From Sphingomonas sp. IBVSS2 (GTDB lineage Bacteria; Pseudomonadota; Alphaproteobacteria; Sphingomonadales; Sphingomonadaceae), in contig NZ_NFUR01000002.1 of the NCBI RefSeq assembly GCF_002127225.1, forward strand, positions 1 to 64,000: a DNA stretch of 64,000 bases, written 5' to 3'. Position numbers and translations under genes: made by a program. The notes beneath the pieces are model-generated. The model was given only the letters and a program-made list of their open reading frames with translations, was not told the DNA's origin and searched no databases. This document shows positions 15,948 to 23,320 of the stretch, one piece after another; position 1 is the first letter of the stretch; each line of letters starts with the position of its first letter.

Positions 15948-16956
15948 CAAGCTCCTCCACCGCATCGCCCTGGGTTCGCCCGCCCTGCTCGAAGCGACCT
16001 TCGACATCGAGCGCGCCACCCACCGCAAGCGGATAGCGGCGGTGCCCGTCCGGCGCCCGGTGTTCATCGCCGGACTGGCGCGCGCGGGCACGTCGATCCT
16101 CACCCGGCTGCTCCACCAGGGCGGCAGCTTCGCCGCGCCGTCCTATCGCGACCTTCCGTTTCCGCTTGCGCCGAACAGCTGGGCCAGGCTGGGCGGCAAG
16201 CGGCATGTCGAGGCGAGCGAGCGCGGCCATGGCGACGGATTGACCCATGATCTCGACAGCCCCGAGGCGATCGAGGAGATCTTCTGGCGCACGCGCGAGG
16301 GGAGCCGCTATCTGCGGCGCGACGGCCTGGCCCCGGTCGCGCCCCAGGCGGACACGCTCGCTGCCTTTCGCGACTATGTGCGCCTGGTGCTCCTCTGCCA
16401 TGGCGGCACTCGCTATCTATCGAAGAACAATAACAATATCCTGCGCCTCGAAGGGCTCGCCACCAGCTTTCCCGACGCCCTTCTGGTCCATCCGTTCCGC
16501 GATCCCCTGCAGCAGGCGCTGTCCTTGCTGTCGCAGCATCGCCGGGCGGCCATGCTGGCGCAGGAGGACCCGTTCCGCCGCCGTTTCATGACCTGGCTCG
16601 GCCATCACGAGTTCGGCGCGGATCACCGGCCCTTCCTGTTCGACGGCGCACCCGGCCGCGACGAGGACGCGAGCCGCGTCGATTACTGGCTGAAGCTGTG
16701 GGACAGCGTGCACCAGGCGCTGCTTTCGGCACCGGCCCGGGTGCAGGAGCGCCAGCTGTTCCTCGACTATGATGCGTTGTGCGCCAGCCCGCGCCATTAT
16801 GCGCCCCGGCTCGCGGTGCTGGTCGAGGCGCCGATCGACGCTGCCGCGCTGCGCCCGCCCGATCCTCGCCAGGCCGAAGCCGATCCGGCATTGCTGGCAA
16901 GGGCGGCGGAGACGCATGCGGCGCTTCGTGCCTGTTTCCGCGCGCGCTTCGATTGA
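15931..16956 (+). CDS. P-loop (PAPS-dependent type) sulfotransferase family protein
   Basis: 341-residue cytoplasmic protein of the Sulfotransfer_3 type. The 5'-phosphosulfate loop is visible at about residues 45-60 (FIAGLARAGTSILTRLLH), and the 3'-phosphate site is the region LVHPFRDPLQQALSLLSQHR (about 186-205). Such enzymes transfer sulfate from PAPS to lipids, sugars or phenols. GTG start inside the preceding gene. The combination of a PAPS-type sulfotransferase with a periplasmic ASST-like protein suggests making and then re-using a sulfate ester, which is inference. Confidence 0.87.
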   Translation: MYSGADKLLHRIALGSPALLEATFDIERATHRKRIAAVPVRRPVFIAGLARAGTSILTRLLHQGGSFAAPSYRDLPFPLAPNSWARLGGKRHVEASERGHGDGLTHDLDSPEAIEEIFWRTREGSRYLRRDGLAPVAPQADTLAAFRDYVRLVLLCHGGTRYLSKNNNNILRLEGLATSFPDALLVHPFRDPLQQALSLLSQHRRAAMLAQEDPFRRRFMTWLGHHEFGADHRPFLFDGAPGRDEDASRVDYWLKLWDSVHQALLSAPARVQERQLFLDYDALCASPRHYAPRLAVLVEAPIDAAALRPPDPRQAEADPALLARAAETHAALRACFRARFD

Positions 16957-17084
16957 CCGGGTGATTCCGGCATCCCGCCGCGCAGTTCGGGCGCGGAAGG
17001 ATTGCGCGACAGGCGGCGGGCCGGGACGATATACCGCTCGGTGCGCCGGGGCCGGGCGATCCCGCGGGCAGGACGGAGAAGAGA

Positions 17085-18101
17085 ATGACCGATACGACAC
17101 GGCGCGCGGTTCTGGCCGGCATGGCGGCGCTGCCCGTGGCGCCCGGGGTGGCGCTGGGCGAGAGGATCGGGGGCATCACGCGCCTCGATCCGGCGCTCGA
17201 CGCGCTCATCGACACGGCCAGCCCGATCGAGGTGATCGCCACCGGCTTCAAATGGGCCGAGGGGCCGGTATGGGTGAAGCGGGGCGGCTATCTGCTCTTC
17301 TCTGACGTGCCGGCGAACATCGCGTATCGCTGGCGTGCAGGGGAGGGCGCCAGGCCGTTCCTGAACCCCTCGGGCCTGGCCGGGCCGATCCCGGCGGGCG
17401 TGCGCGAGGCCGGGTCGAACGGGATGGTGCTCGATGCCCGGGGCGACTTGCTGATGGCCGATTCGGGTACGCGCGCCATCGCGCGGGTACATTTGGCGAC
17501 CCGGCGGAAGACGATCGTCGCCGCCGCATTCGAGGGCAGGAAGTTCAACAGCTGCAACGACCTGGCGATCGGGCCGGGCGGGAGCATCTATTTCACCGAT
17601 CCGCCCTATGGCCTGGCCGAGGGCGATGCGTCGCCGCTCAAGCAGCTGGCGTTCAACGGCGTCTTTCGCGTCAATCCCGACGGCAGCGGCCTGCGCCTGA
17701 TCGACAAGAGCCTGAAGCGGCCGAACGGCATCGCCGTCTCGCCGGGGCTCGACCGGCTCTATGTCAGCCAGTCCGATCCCGAGGATGCACGGATCTTCAG
17801 CTGCGAACTGGCGGCCGATGGTTCGGCGATGGGCGCGCTGGCGCCGTTCGTCGACTTCTCGGCGGAAGCGGCGCGCAAGCTGCCGGGCCTGCCCGACGGG
17901 ATGAAGGTGGCGAAGAGCGGCCATCTGTTCGCCAGCGGTCCGGGCGGCATCCATGTGATCGCGCCCGACGGCAGGAAGCTGGGGCTGATCGCGACGGGCA
18001 AGGCGGCCGCGAACTGCTGTTTCGGCGAGGATGGGCGGACGCTGTTCGTCACTTCGTCCGACAGGGTGGCGAGGGTGCGGCTGAAGATGGCGGGGTGGTA
18101 G
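17085..18101 (+). CDS. SMP-30/gluconolactonase-like hydrolase, exported
   Basis: 338-residue six-bladed propeller of the SMP-30/gluconolactonase family, which hydrolyse sugar lactones with one divalent metal. Putative metal ligands lie in WAEGPVW (Glu), NSCNDLAIGP (Asn) and GLPDGMKV (Asp). The N-terminus TTRRAVLAGMAALPVAPGVA looks like a Tat signal, so the protein is probably periplasmic. AGAAGAG lies before the ATG. No sugar-metabolism genes are adjacent, and the lactone substrate is not predictable. Confidence 0.9.
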   Translation: MTDTTRRAVLAGMAALPVAPGVALGERIGGITRLDPALDALIDTASPIEVIATGFKWAEGPVWVKRGGYLLFSDVPANIAYRWRAGEGARPFLNPSGLAGPIPAGVREAGSNGMVLDARGDLLMADSGTRAIARVHLATRRKTIVAAAFEGRKFNSCNDLAIGPGGSIYFTDPPYGLAEGDASPLKQLAFNGVFRVNPDGSGLRLIDKSLKRPNGIAVSPGLDRLYVSQSDPEDARIFSCELAADGSAMGALAPFVDFSAEAARKLPGLPDGMKVAKSGHLFASGPGGIHVIAPDGRKLGLIATGKAAANCCFGEDGRTLFVTSSDRVARVRLKMAGW

Positions 18102-18109
18102 CGCGCCAG

Positions 18110-18139
18110 TTCCTCCGCCCGCTTGCCTCGGGGAGGAAT
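18110..18139. repeat. Family A repeat, short copy
   Basis: TTCCTCCGCCCGCTTGCCTC through GGGGAGGAAT retains only the two outer arms of the family A element. It lies between the SMP-30 and NUDIX genes. Confidence 0.6.
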
Positions 18140-18179
18140 GGGGTGTCCACCGCCCGCCGCACGGCCTAGACCCGGTCCC

Positions 18180-18923
18180 ATGACCGACGAACAGGCGATT
18201 CCCGCCGCCACCGTGATCGTGATGCGCGAGGCCCGTGACGGGCCGCCCGAACTGCTGATGGTCGAGCGCGCGGCGGCGATGTCGTTCGCGGGCGGTGCGC
18301 TGGTCTTTCCCGGCGGCCGCGTCGATCCCGGCGATTTCGTCCTGGCCGGCCGCCATGCCGGCGATGTCGAGGAGAATGCCGCGCGCATCGCCGCGATCCG
18401 CGAGACGCTGGAGGAAGCGGGCGTCGCCATCGGCCTCGATCCCGCGGGAGACATGCCGGCGCTGCGCCAGCGCCTCTATGCCGGCGAGCCGATGGGCGAT
18501 CTGCTCGACGAAGCCGGTGCCGCGCTCGCGCTGGACCGGCTGGTGCCTTTCGCGCGCTGGCTCCCCCGGGGCGTGCACCACAAGGTGTTCGACACGCGCT
18601 TCTACCTCGCCCGCGCGCCGGAAGGGGCCGAACCGCAGGTCGACGGCAACGAGAATGTCCGCGTCTTCTGGGCGAGCGCGCGCGCGGTGCTCGACGCCGC
18701 TGATCGGGGCGAGGCGCACATCATCTTCCCCACGCGCCGCAATCTCGACCGGCTGGCGCTGTTCGCACGCTACGAGGATGCGGTCGCCGATGCCCGCGCG
18801 TATCCGATCCGCACCGTCACGCCCTGGATCGAGGAACGCGACGGCGAACGCCACCTCTGCATTCCGGATGATCTTGGTTATCCGGTCACCGCCCAGCCCC
18901 TGGACCAGGCGATCCGCATGTGA
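18180..18923 (+). CDS. NUDIX hydrolase
   Basis: 247-residue NUDIX hydrolase of the longer NUDT7/NUDT19-like type, which cleave diphosphate links such as those in CoA derivatives. The core is LVFPGGRVDPGD (residues 41-52) followed after an insertion by the catalytic helix AAIRETLEEAGVAIG (Nudix box RETLEEAG). The substrate is uncertain. I chose ATG 18180, after the repeat remnant; an upstream start would translate the repeat. Its last codon overlaps the GTG of the extensin-like gene. Confidence 0.9.
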   Translation: MTDEQAIPAATVIVMREARDGPPELLMVERAAAMSFAGGALVFPGGRVDPGDFVLAGRHAGDVEENAARIAAIRETLEEAGVAIGLDPAGDMPALRQRLYAGEPMGDLLDEAGAALALDRLVPFARWLPRGVHHKVFDTRFYLARAPEGAEPQVDGNENVRVFWASARAVLDAADRGEAHIIFPTRRNLDRLALFARYEDAVADARAYPIRTVTPWIEERDGERHLCIPDDLGYPVTAQPLDQAIRM

Positions 18924-19654
18924 GGCGTGTCCGCCGTGCCGTGATGGCGGCGATCCTGATCGCGGTGCTGCTCGGCGGAGCGTTTCTCACCTGGGCCGCG
19001 CTGCGCGACCGGCCGCAGGACCTGCCCTGGACCCGACTCGACCTGCGCCGGCCGATCGGCGTCTTCACCGGCCGCAAGCTCGCCGGGCTGGCGGGCGACT
19101 ATGCCCAGTGCCGGGCGCTGCTGCGTGCCGCCGGGGTGCGCTACACGGCGCTGGCCAGGGTTGCCGGCGACGCGCCGCAATGCGGCTATGCGGACGGGGT
19201 GCGCTTCGCGCCCGGAGGATCGCGGGGGATCGCCTTCGTGCCGGCCGCCCCCGGCACCTCCTGCCCGGTCGCCGCGGCGCTGTCGCTCTGGGAATGGGAA
19301 GTCGTCCAGCCCGCCGCGCAGCGGCATTTCGGCGCGGCGGTGGCCCGGATCGAGCATCTCGGCAGCTATTCCTGCCGCCGCATGTACGGCCGCAGCGCCG
19401 GCGACTGGAGCGAGCATGCGACCGCCGATGCGATCGACATCGCCGCTTTCCGCCTGGCGGACGGGACGCGGATCGGCGTGGCGGAGGATTGGGGGGAAGG
19501 GGGCGAGAAGGCCGCCTTTCTGCGCGAAATACGCACCGGCGCCTGCAAGCTGTTCTCGACGGTGCTCTCGCCGGACTATAATGCGGCGCACCGCGACCAT
19601 TTGCACCTCGACGAGGCGGAGCGGGGGGAATGGGGCTGGCGGACCTGCAGATGA
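18920..19654 (+). CDS. Extensin-like C-terminal domain protein (ExtL)
   Basis: 244-residue protein with an N-terminal membrane helix (about 8-28) and an extensin-like C-terminal domain (PF06904 type). The diagnostic segments are SYSCRRMYGRSAGDWSEHA, TADAIDIAAFRLADG and HRDHLHLDEAE, whose His and Asp residues resemble the zinc site of M15/VanX-like peptidases. A cell-wall role in the periplasm is likely but unproven. GTG start with GTGA overlap to the NUDIX gene. Confidence 0.88.
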   Translation: MRRVRRAVMAAILIAVLLGGAFLTWAALRDRPQDLPWTRLDLRRPIGVFTGRKLAGLAGDYAQCRALLRAAGVRYTALARVAGDAPQCGYADGVRFAPGGSRGIAFVPAAPGTSCPVAAALSLWEWEVVQPAAQRHFGAAVARIEHLGSYSCRRMYGRSAGDWSEHATADAIDIAAFRLADGTRIGVAEDWGEGGEKAAFLREIRTGACKLFSTVLSPDYNAAHRDHLHLDEAERGEWGWRTCR

Positions 19655-19661
19655 ACGCCGG

Positions 19662-19690
19662 TTCCTCCCCCCGGCTTCGAGGGGGAGGAA
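19662..19690. repeat. Family A-like short repeat
   Basis: GTTCCTCCCCCCGGCTTCGA with GGGGGAGGAA forms a hairpin like the outer arms of family A. It sits between the convergent ends of the ExtL gene and the gene at 19699, where it could act as a weak terminator. Confidence 0.5.
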
Positions 19691-19698
19691 GGCGCGAA

Positions 19699-20250
19699 TC
19701 AATGCGAGAGCGACGCCGTGTCGACCTTCTCCACCCAGGCCGGATAGAAGCTCGGCTGGCGGTTCGACCAGCCCGAGGCCGTGGCCGCGGCTTCGCTGAT
19801 CGACTGGAGCAGCTTGCGGCGCAGGTCCGGATGCAGATGCGGCAACGCGGCCGCGGCGCAGAAGGCCGAGGGGAGCCACGGGCGCACTTCGGCGCCGATC
19901 AGCCGCTCGTAGAGGAAGCGGAAGCTCGAAAAGCTGGTCAGGCGGCCCTGGCTCAGGTCGAAGGCGGCGATGGCGACGAGCGGCGACATGAACGGCTCGA
20001 TGGAGTCGAAGTCGCTGTCGTCGGGCATCAGCGCGCGCACTTCGTGGAGGCGCTCATAGACATGCGCCTGGGCGCGGATGCTGGCGGCCTCGACCACGTC
20101 GCGCGACCAGCGCGCCATCGCGTCGTCGCGGTCCAGCCCAATGTCGAGCGAGCGGCGCACATAGCGCTGCGTCGCCGCGCTGAAACCCGCGAATTCCTTC
20201 ATTTCGGCCAGCGTCATCGCGCCTTCCGCCGGTTTCGCCCTTGCTCCCAT
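19699..20250 (-). CDS. Hypothetical protein, no recognised domain
   Basis: 183-residue, probably cytoplasmic protein; no signal peptide or membrane helix. I do not recognise a family. It looks mostly helical, starting with TLAEMKEFAGFSAATQRYVR and containing aromatic-rich segments FSSFRFLYERLIGAE and RQPSFYPAWVEKV near the end. A GGGAG lies 9 bases before the ATG, and codon use matches its neighbours, so the gene is likely real. It is transcribed alone, opposite to both neighbours. Confidence 0.72.
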   Translation of the reverse strand: MGARAKPAEGAMTLAEMKEFAGFSAATQRYVRRSLDIGLDRDDAMARWSRDVVEAASIRAQAHVYERLHEVRALMPDDSDFDSIEPFMSPLVAIAAFDLSQGRLTSFSSFRFLYERLIGAEVRPWLPSAFCAAAALPHLHPDLRRKLLQSISEAAATASGWSNRQPSFYPAWVEKVDTASLSH

Positions 20251-20671
20251 GGTTCAATACTCCCGCCCAGATCGTGACCCTCCGAGACCGATACTGCGAC
20301 AATATGGTTAACGAGCCGCTGAACCAGTCGTCGTCCCCTGTTCATTATAGGAAACCAACTGATTCCGCGGCGCAACATGCATGCGATGAACCGAAGTCCC
20401 GCTTGTGGAAAACTGCACATACTGATGGGGTTGCGGGGGCTAGCTGCCCATCCGGGGCGTATCCGGGTCCGGGTTAGCACCTAGGCCCTGCAGGCCGGCC
20501 CTGGCGCTTCGGCGGCGGGTTCGCGGGCGCGGTTCCCCGCAAATGGGCGCGAATCCGCAAGTCATCGACTCGTCGCAACGGTTCGTCCCATCGACCGGCC
20601 GCGGGCCTATACTTCCGTCCCATGATCTGGTCAGTCGCTGTTCATCAGACTGCTTCCTGACCGGGGGGTCC
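20251..20671. other. Divergent intergenic region upstream of the CHAP gene
   Basis: About 420 bases without a supported gene. The stretch 20290-20420 is clearly AT-richer than the surroundings and is the likeliest place for the two divergent promoters. A TATACT at 20608-20613 could be a -10 box for the CHAP gene, but no good -35 is at the right distance. Confidence 0.45.
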
Positions 20672-21238
20672 ATGAATTTCCGTGTTTTCGCAGCGCGTTT
20701 CGCGCTGATGGTTGTTTGCACCCTGATGATGGTCGCCCCCCAGGCGGCTTCGGCCAAGGGCCGTACCTTCTGGCAGTGCGCGCCCTATGCCCGCGAAATC
20801 TCCGGAGTGAACATTCACGGGAATGCCTGGACCTGGTGGTCGCAGGCTGCCGGCCGCTACCAGCGCGGCGAGACCCCGAAGGTCGGTTCGGTGATGTCGT
20901 TCCAGCGCACCGCCCGCATGCCGCTCGGCCATGTCGCGATGGTCAGCCAGGTCGTCAGCGATCGTGAAGTGCTGCTCACCCATGCCAACTGGTCGCGCGC
21001 CGGCGGCATCGAGCGCAACGTCCGCGCCGTCGACGTCTCGCCCGAAGGCGACTGGAGCGAAGTGAAGGTGTGGTTCGCGCCGATGGGCGGCCTGGGCACC
21101 TCGGTCTATCCGGTCAACGGCTTCATCTATTCGGGCGGCGCGCCGCACGACTTCGACGACGACTTCAAGCCGTCGCTCGACCTCGACCTCAGCGACCTGA
21201 TGGCGGAAGCGAAGAACGAGACGCCCGACGCGGGCTGA
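20672..21238 (+). CDS. Secreted CHAP-domain amidase/peptidase
   Basis: 188-residue exported protein with a signal peptide (about 1-28, cleavage QAASA/KG). The CHAP domain, found in peptidoglycan-cleaving enzymes, has catalytic Cys36 (TFWQCAPYAREISG) and His87 (MPLGHVAMV), with HANW as the likely third-site segment. The Asp-rich C-terminal tail (DFDDDFKPSLDLDLSDL) is unusual. GGGGGGT precedes the ATG. The gene is monocistronic, followed by a strong terminator. Confidence 0.9.
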   Translation: MNFRVFAARFALMVVCTLMMVAPQAASAKGRTFWQCAPYAREISGVNIHGNAWTWWSQAAGRYQRGETPKVGSVMSFQRTARMPLGHVAMVSQVVSDREVLLTHANWSRAGGIERNVRAVDVSPEGDWSEVKVWFAPMGGLGTSVYPVNGFIYSGGAPHDFDDDFKPSLDLDLSDLMAEAKNETPDAG

Positions 21239-21261
21239 TCGTTTCGCCAAGGTGGATATGG

Positions 21262-21288
21262 AAAGGCCCGGCATCGCCCGGGCCTTTT
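21262..21288 (+). terminator. Rho-independent terminator of the CHAP gene
   Basis: Perfect 10-bp stem AAAGGCCCGG (21262-21271) with CCGGGCCTTT (21278-21287), 6-nt loop, ending in TTTT. It starts 23 bases after the stop codon. Confidence 0.88.
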
Positions 21289-21296
21289 CGTATTTG

Positions 21297-21320
21297 CTCC
21301 CCTCCCTTCCAGGGAGGGGA
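21297..21320. repeat. Family B repeat, single-arm copy
   Basis: CTCCCCTCCCTTCCAGGGAG and the following GGGA form one hairpin identical in style to the ends of the full family B elements at 21838, 35800 and 39424. It lies between convergent genes. Confidence 0.7.
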
Positions 21321-21331
21321 ATAGAAGGGGA

Positions 21332-21817
21332 CTAACCTTTCGCCACGAACGCCAGCGCCGCGCCGTTCATGCAATAGCGCTTGCCGGTTGGCGGTGGGCC
21401 GTCGTCGAAGACATGGCCGAGATGCCCGCCGCAGCGCCGGCAGAGCACTTCGGTGCGGCGCATGCCGAGCGAATTGTCCGCACGGGTGATCACCGCCTTG
21501 GGCAAGGGCTGCCAGAAGCTCGGCCAGCCGGTGCCGCTGTCGAACTTGGTCGTCGAGGCATAGAGCGGCAACGCGCAGCCGGCGCAGACGAAGGTGCCGG
21601 CGCGGTGCTCCTTGTTGAGCGGGCTGGTGAAGGCCCGCTCGGTCGCGCCCTGGCGGAGCACCTGGTAGGCGAGCGGGCTCAGCCGCTTCTTCCACTCCGC
21701 ATCGGTGAGGGTGAATTCGAACTTCTGCGCCGCCTGGGCGGGTGCGCCGCCGCCGCATGCGGCGGTGAGGGCGCCGATGCCGGCGACGGTGAGGAAGGCG
21801 CGACGGCCAGTTTCCAT
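21332..21817 (-). CDS. msrB: Peptide-methionine (R)-S-oxide reductase MsrB, exported lipoprotein form
   Basis: 161-residue enzyme that reduces methionine-R-sulfoxide in proteins. Zinc-binding pairs are CAGC and CRRC; the catalytic Cys149 is in GKRYCMNGAAL, and the family core GTGWPSFWQPL and GGHLGHVFDDGP are intact. Unlike cytosolic MsrB, it has a Tat-like N-terminus (METGRRAFLTVAG) and a lipobox ending LTAAC (Cys21), so it is probably membrane-anchored in the periplasm. The ribosome site is weak (GAAGG, 13 bases upstream). Confidence 0.93.
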   Translation of the reverse strand: METGRRAFLTVAGIGALTAACGGGAPAQAAQKFEFTLTDAEWKKRLSPLAYQVLRQGATERAFTSPLNKEHRAGTFVCAGCALPLYASTTKFDSGTGWPSFWQPLPKAVITRADNSLGMRRTEVLCRRCGGHLGHVFDDGPPPTGKRYCMNGAALAFVAKG

Positions 21818-21837
21818 GGGAGGAATGTGGACCTTCA

Positions 21838-21963
21838 CTCCCCTCCCTGCAAGGGAGGGATTGGGGGTGGGTGGAGGCTTGGCGGTACGGTAACGTAGCA
21901 ACCAGTCGATACCGTATCGCGGTCATCGACCCACCCCTAACCCCTCCCTTGCAGGGAGGGGGA
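21838..21963. repeat. Interspersed palindromic repeat, family B (full copy)
   Basis: Two CCCTCCCTTGCAGGGAGGG-type hairpins bracket a variable centre with GGGGGTGGGT and the complementary ACCCACCCCTAACCCC. Related copies are at 35800-35933 and 39424-39551. It separates msrB from the P450 gene. Confidence 0.85.
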
Positions 21964-21972
21964 TTGCCGCCC

Positions 21973-23208
21973 TCAATAGTGCGACAGCTCCACCGCCATC
22001 TTCTTGTAGCCGTGCACGAAGCAGGCGGCGACGCGCTCGGGCTCGCGCAGCACGTTGGCGCGCAGGCGGCGCTTCGCCATCTCCTCCATCAGGATGCCGA
22101 TCTGCAGCTCGGCCAGCCGCGCGCCCACGCAGCGATGGATGCCGTGCCCGAAGGCGAGGTGGCGCCGGGCATTCTCGCGGTCGACGATGATCCGGTCGGC
22201 ATCGGGGAAGATGCTCTCGTCGCGATTGGCCGAGAGATACCAGAGGCCGAGCTTGTCGCCCGCGCGGATCTTGTGGCCGTCGAGCTCGGTGTCCTGCGTC
22301 GCGGTGCGGCGCATGTGCGCGAGCGGCGTCTGCCAGCGGATGATCTCCTGCGTGGCATTGCCGATCAGGCCCGGATCGGCCTCGAGCTTCGCGCGGGCCT
22401 CGGGGAATTGCTCGAGCCCCCAGGCAAAGGCGCTCATCGAATTGCGCGTCGTGTCGTTGCCGCCGACGATCAGCAGGATCAGGTTCCCGAGGAACTCCAT
22501 CTGGTCCATGTGGCTCATCGCGTCCGAATGGATCATCATCGAGATCAGGTCGGGCCTCGGCTCCTTGCCCAGCTTGCCCTGCCAGAGATTGCCGAAATAG
22601 GCGGCGCATTCGAACAGGATCTGGCGCCGCTCCTCCTTGCGCACGGGATCCTTCGCGATCTCGATATCGCCCGCCCAGTCCGACCAGTAAGTGAGCTTGC
22701 GCCGCTCCTCCCAGGGAAAATCGAACAGGAGCGCGAGCATCTGGGTGGTCAGCTCGATCGAGACGCTGTCGACCCAGTCGAACTCCTGGCCGACGGGCAG
22801 CGAATCGAGGATCTCGGCGGTGCGCATGCGGATATTGTCGCTCATCCGCACCATCTCGCTCGGCGTGAAGGCGGGGGCGACGGTGCGGCGCTGGTCGGTA
22901 TGCTTCGGCCGGTCCATCGCGATGAACATCGGCATCTTGATGTCGCCTTCCTGTATGTCGGCGATGGTGATGCCGCCGGCCTCGGACGAATAGAGGTCGG
23001 GCAGCGATTCGACCTGGACGATCGGCTTGTAGGTGGCGATCGACCAATAGGGGCCGAAGGCGCTGTTCTCGCAATGATAGATCCCGCCCCGGGCGCGCAG
23101 CTCGCGGAACGGCGCCTGCCAGACATCGTCGCGGTAGAGTTCGGGCCGGCTGACGTCGAGCGGATCGACGGTTTCGGAAACTCCGGCTTCGGTCACAAGC
23201 GTAGCCAT
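21973..23208 (-). CDS. Cytochrome P450, CYP153-like
   Basis: 411-residue soluble P450 monooxygenase. The haem-thiolate motif is FGHGIHRCVGARLAELQ (Cys360); the oxygen-activating I-helix is LLIVGGNDTTRNSMS; the ExxR is EIIRWQTPLAHMRRTA. These segments closely resemble CYP153 enzymes, which hydroxylate the terminal carbon of medium-chain alkanes and fatty chains. I chose the ATG at 23208, preceded by AGGAG; a longer frame upstream would cross the palindrome. No ferredoxin or reductase gene is adjacent. An 18-bp palindrome upstream suggests repressor control. Confidence 0.94.
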   Translation of the reverse strand: MATLVTEAGVSETVDPLDVSRPELYRDDVWQAPFRELRARGGIYHCENSAFGPYWSIATYKPIVQVESLPDLYSSEAGGITIADIQEGDIKMPMFIAMDRPKHTDQRRTVAPAFTPSEMVRMSDNIRMRTAEILDSLPVGQEFDWVDSVSIELTTQMLALLFDFPWEERRKLTYWSDWAGDIEIAKDPVRKEERRQILFECAAYFGNLWQGKLGKEPRPDLISMMIHSDAMSHMDQMEFLGNLILLIVGGNDTTRNSMSAFAWGLEQFPEARAKLEADPGLIGNATQEIIRWQTPLAHMRRTATQDTELDGHKIRAGDKLGLWYLSANRDESIFPDADRIIVDRENARRHLAFGHGIHRCVGARLAELQIGILMEEMAKRRLRANVLREPERVAACFVHGYKKMAVELSHY

Positions 23209-23245
23209 GCTGCCTCTCCTGGCGTTTGCCCGGAGGAAACGCCTA

Positions 23246-23263
23246 ATTGACAGAAGTGTCAAT
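23246..23263. promoter_or_regulatory. Perfect 18-bp operator-like palindrome before the P450 gene
   Basis: ATTGACA-GAAG-TGTCAAT has 7-bp perfect arms and a 4-base spacer, and sits 38 bases upstream of the P450 start. TetR-type repressors of lipid- or steroid-responsive genes commonly bind such sites; no regulator gene is adjacent. Confidence 0.65.
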
Positions 23264-23285
23264 AGTGGAGGTGGCTGACCGTCTC

Positions 23286-23317
23286 ATTCCTCCCCCAGCC
23301 TGTCTGGGGGAGGAATT
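23286..23317. repeat. Family A repeat, short copy
   Basis: ATTCCTCCCCCAGCCTGTCT with GGGGGAGGAATT keeps the outer arms of family A only. It ends 4 bases before the stop of the ABC permease gene and may serve as its 3' hairpin. Confidence 0.7.
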
Positions 23318-23320
23318 TAA

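Noticed and set aside
16797..18854. Long minus-strand frame opposite the SMP-30 and NUDIX genes
   Set aside because: Antisense to well-supported genes with intact motifs; composition typical of a shadow frame.
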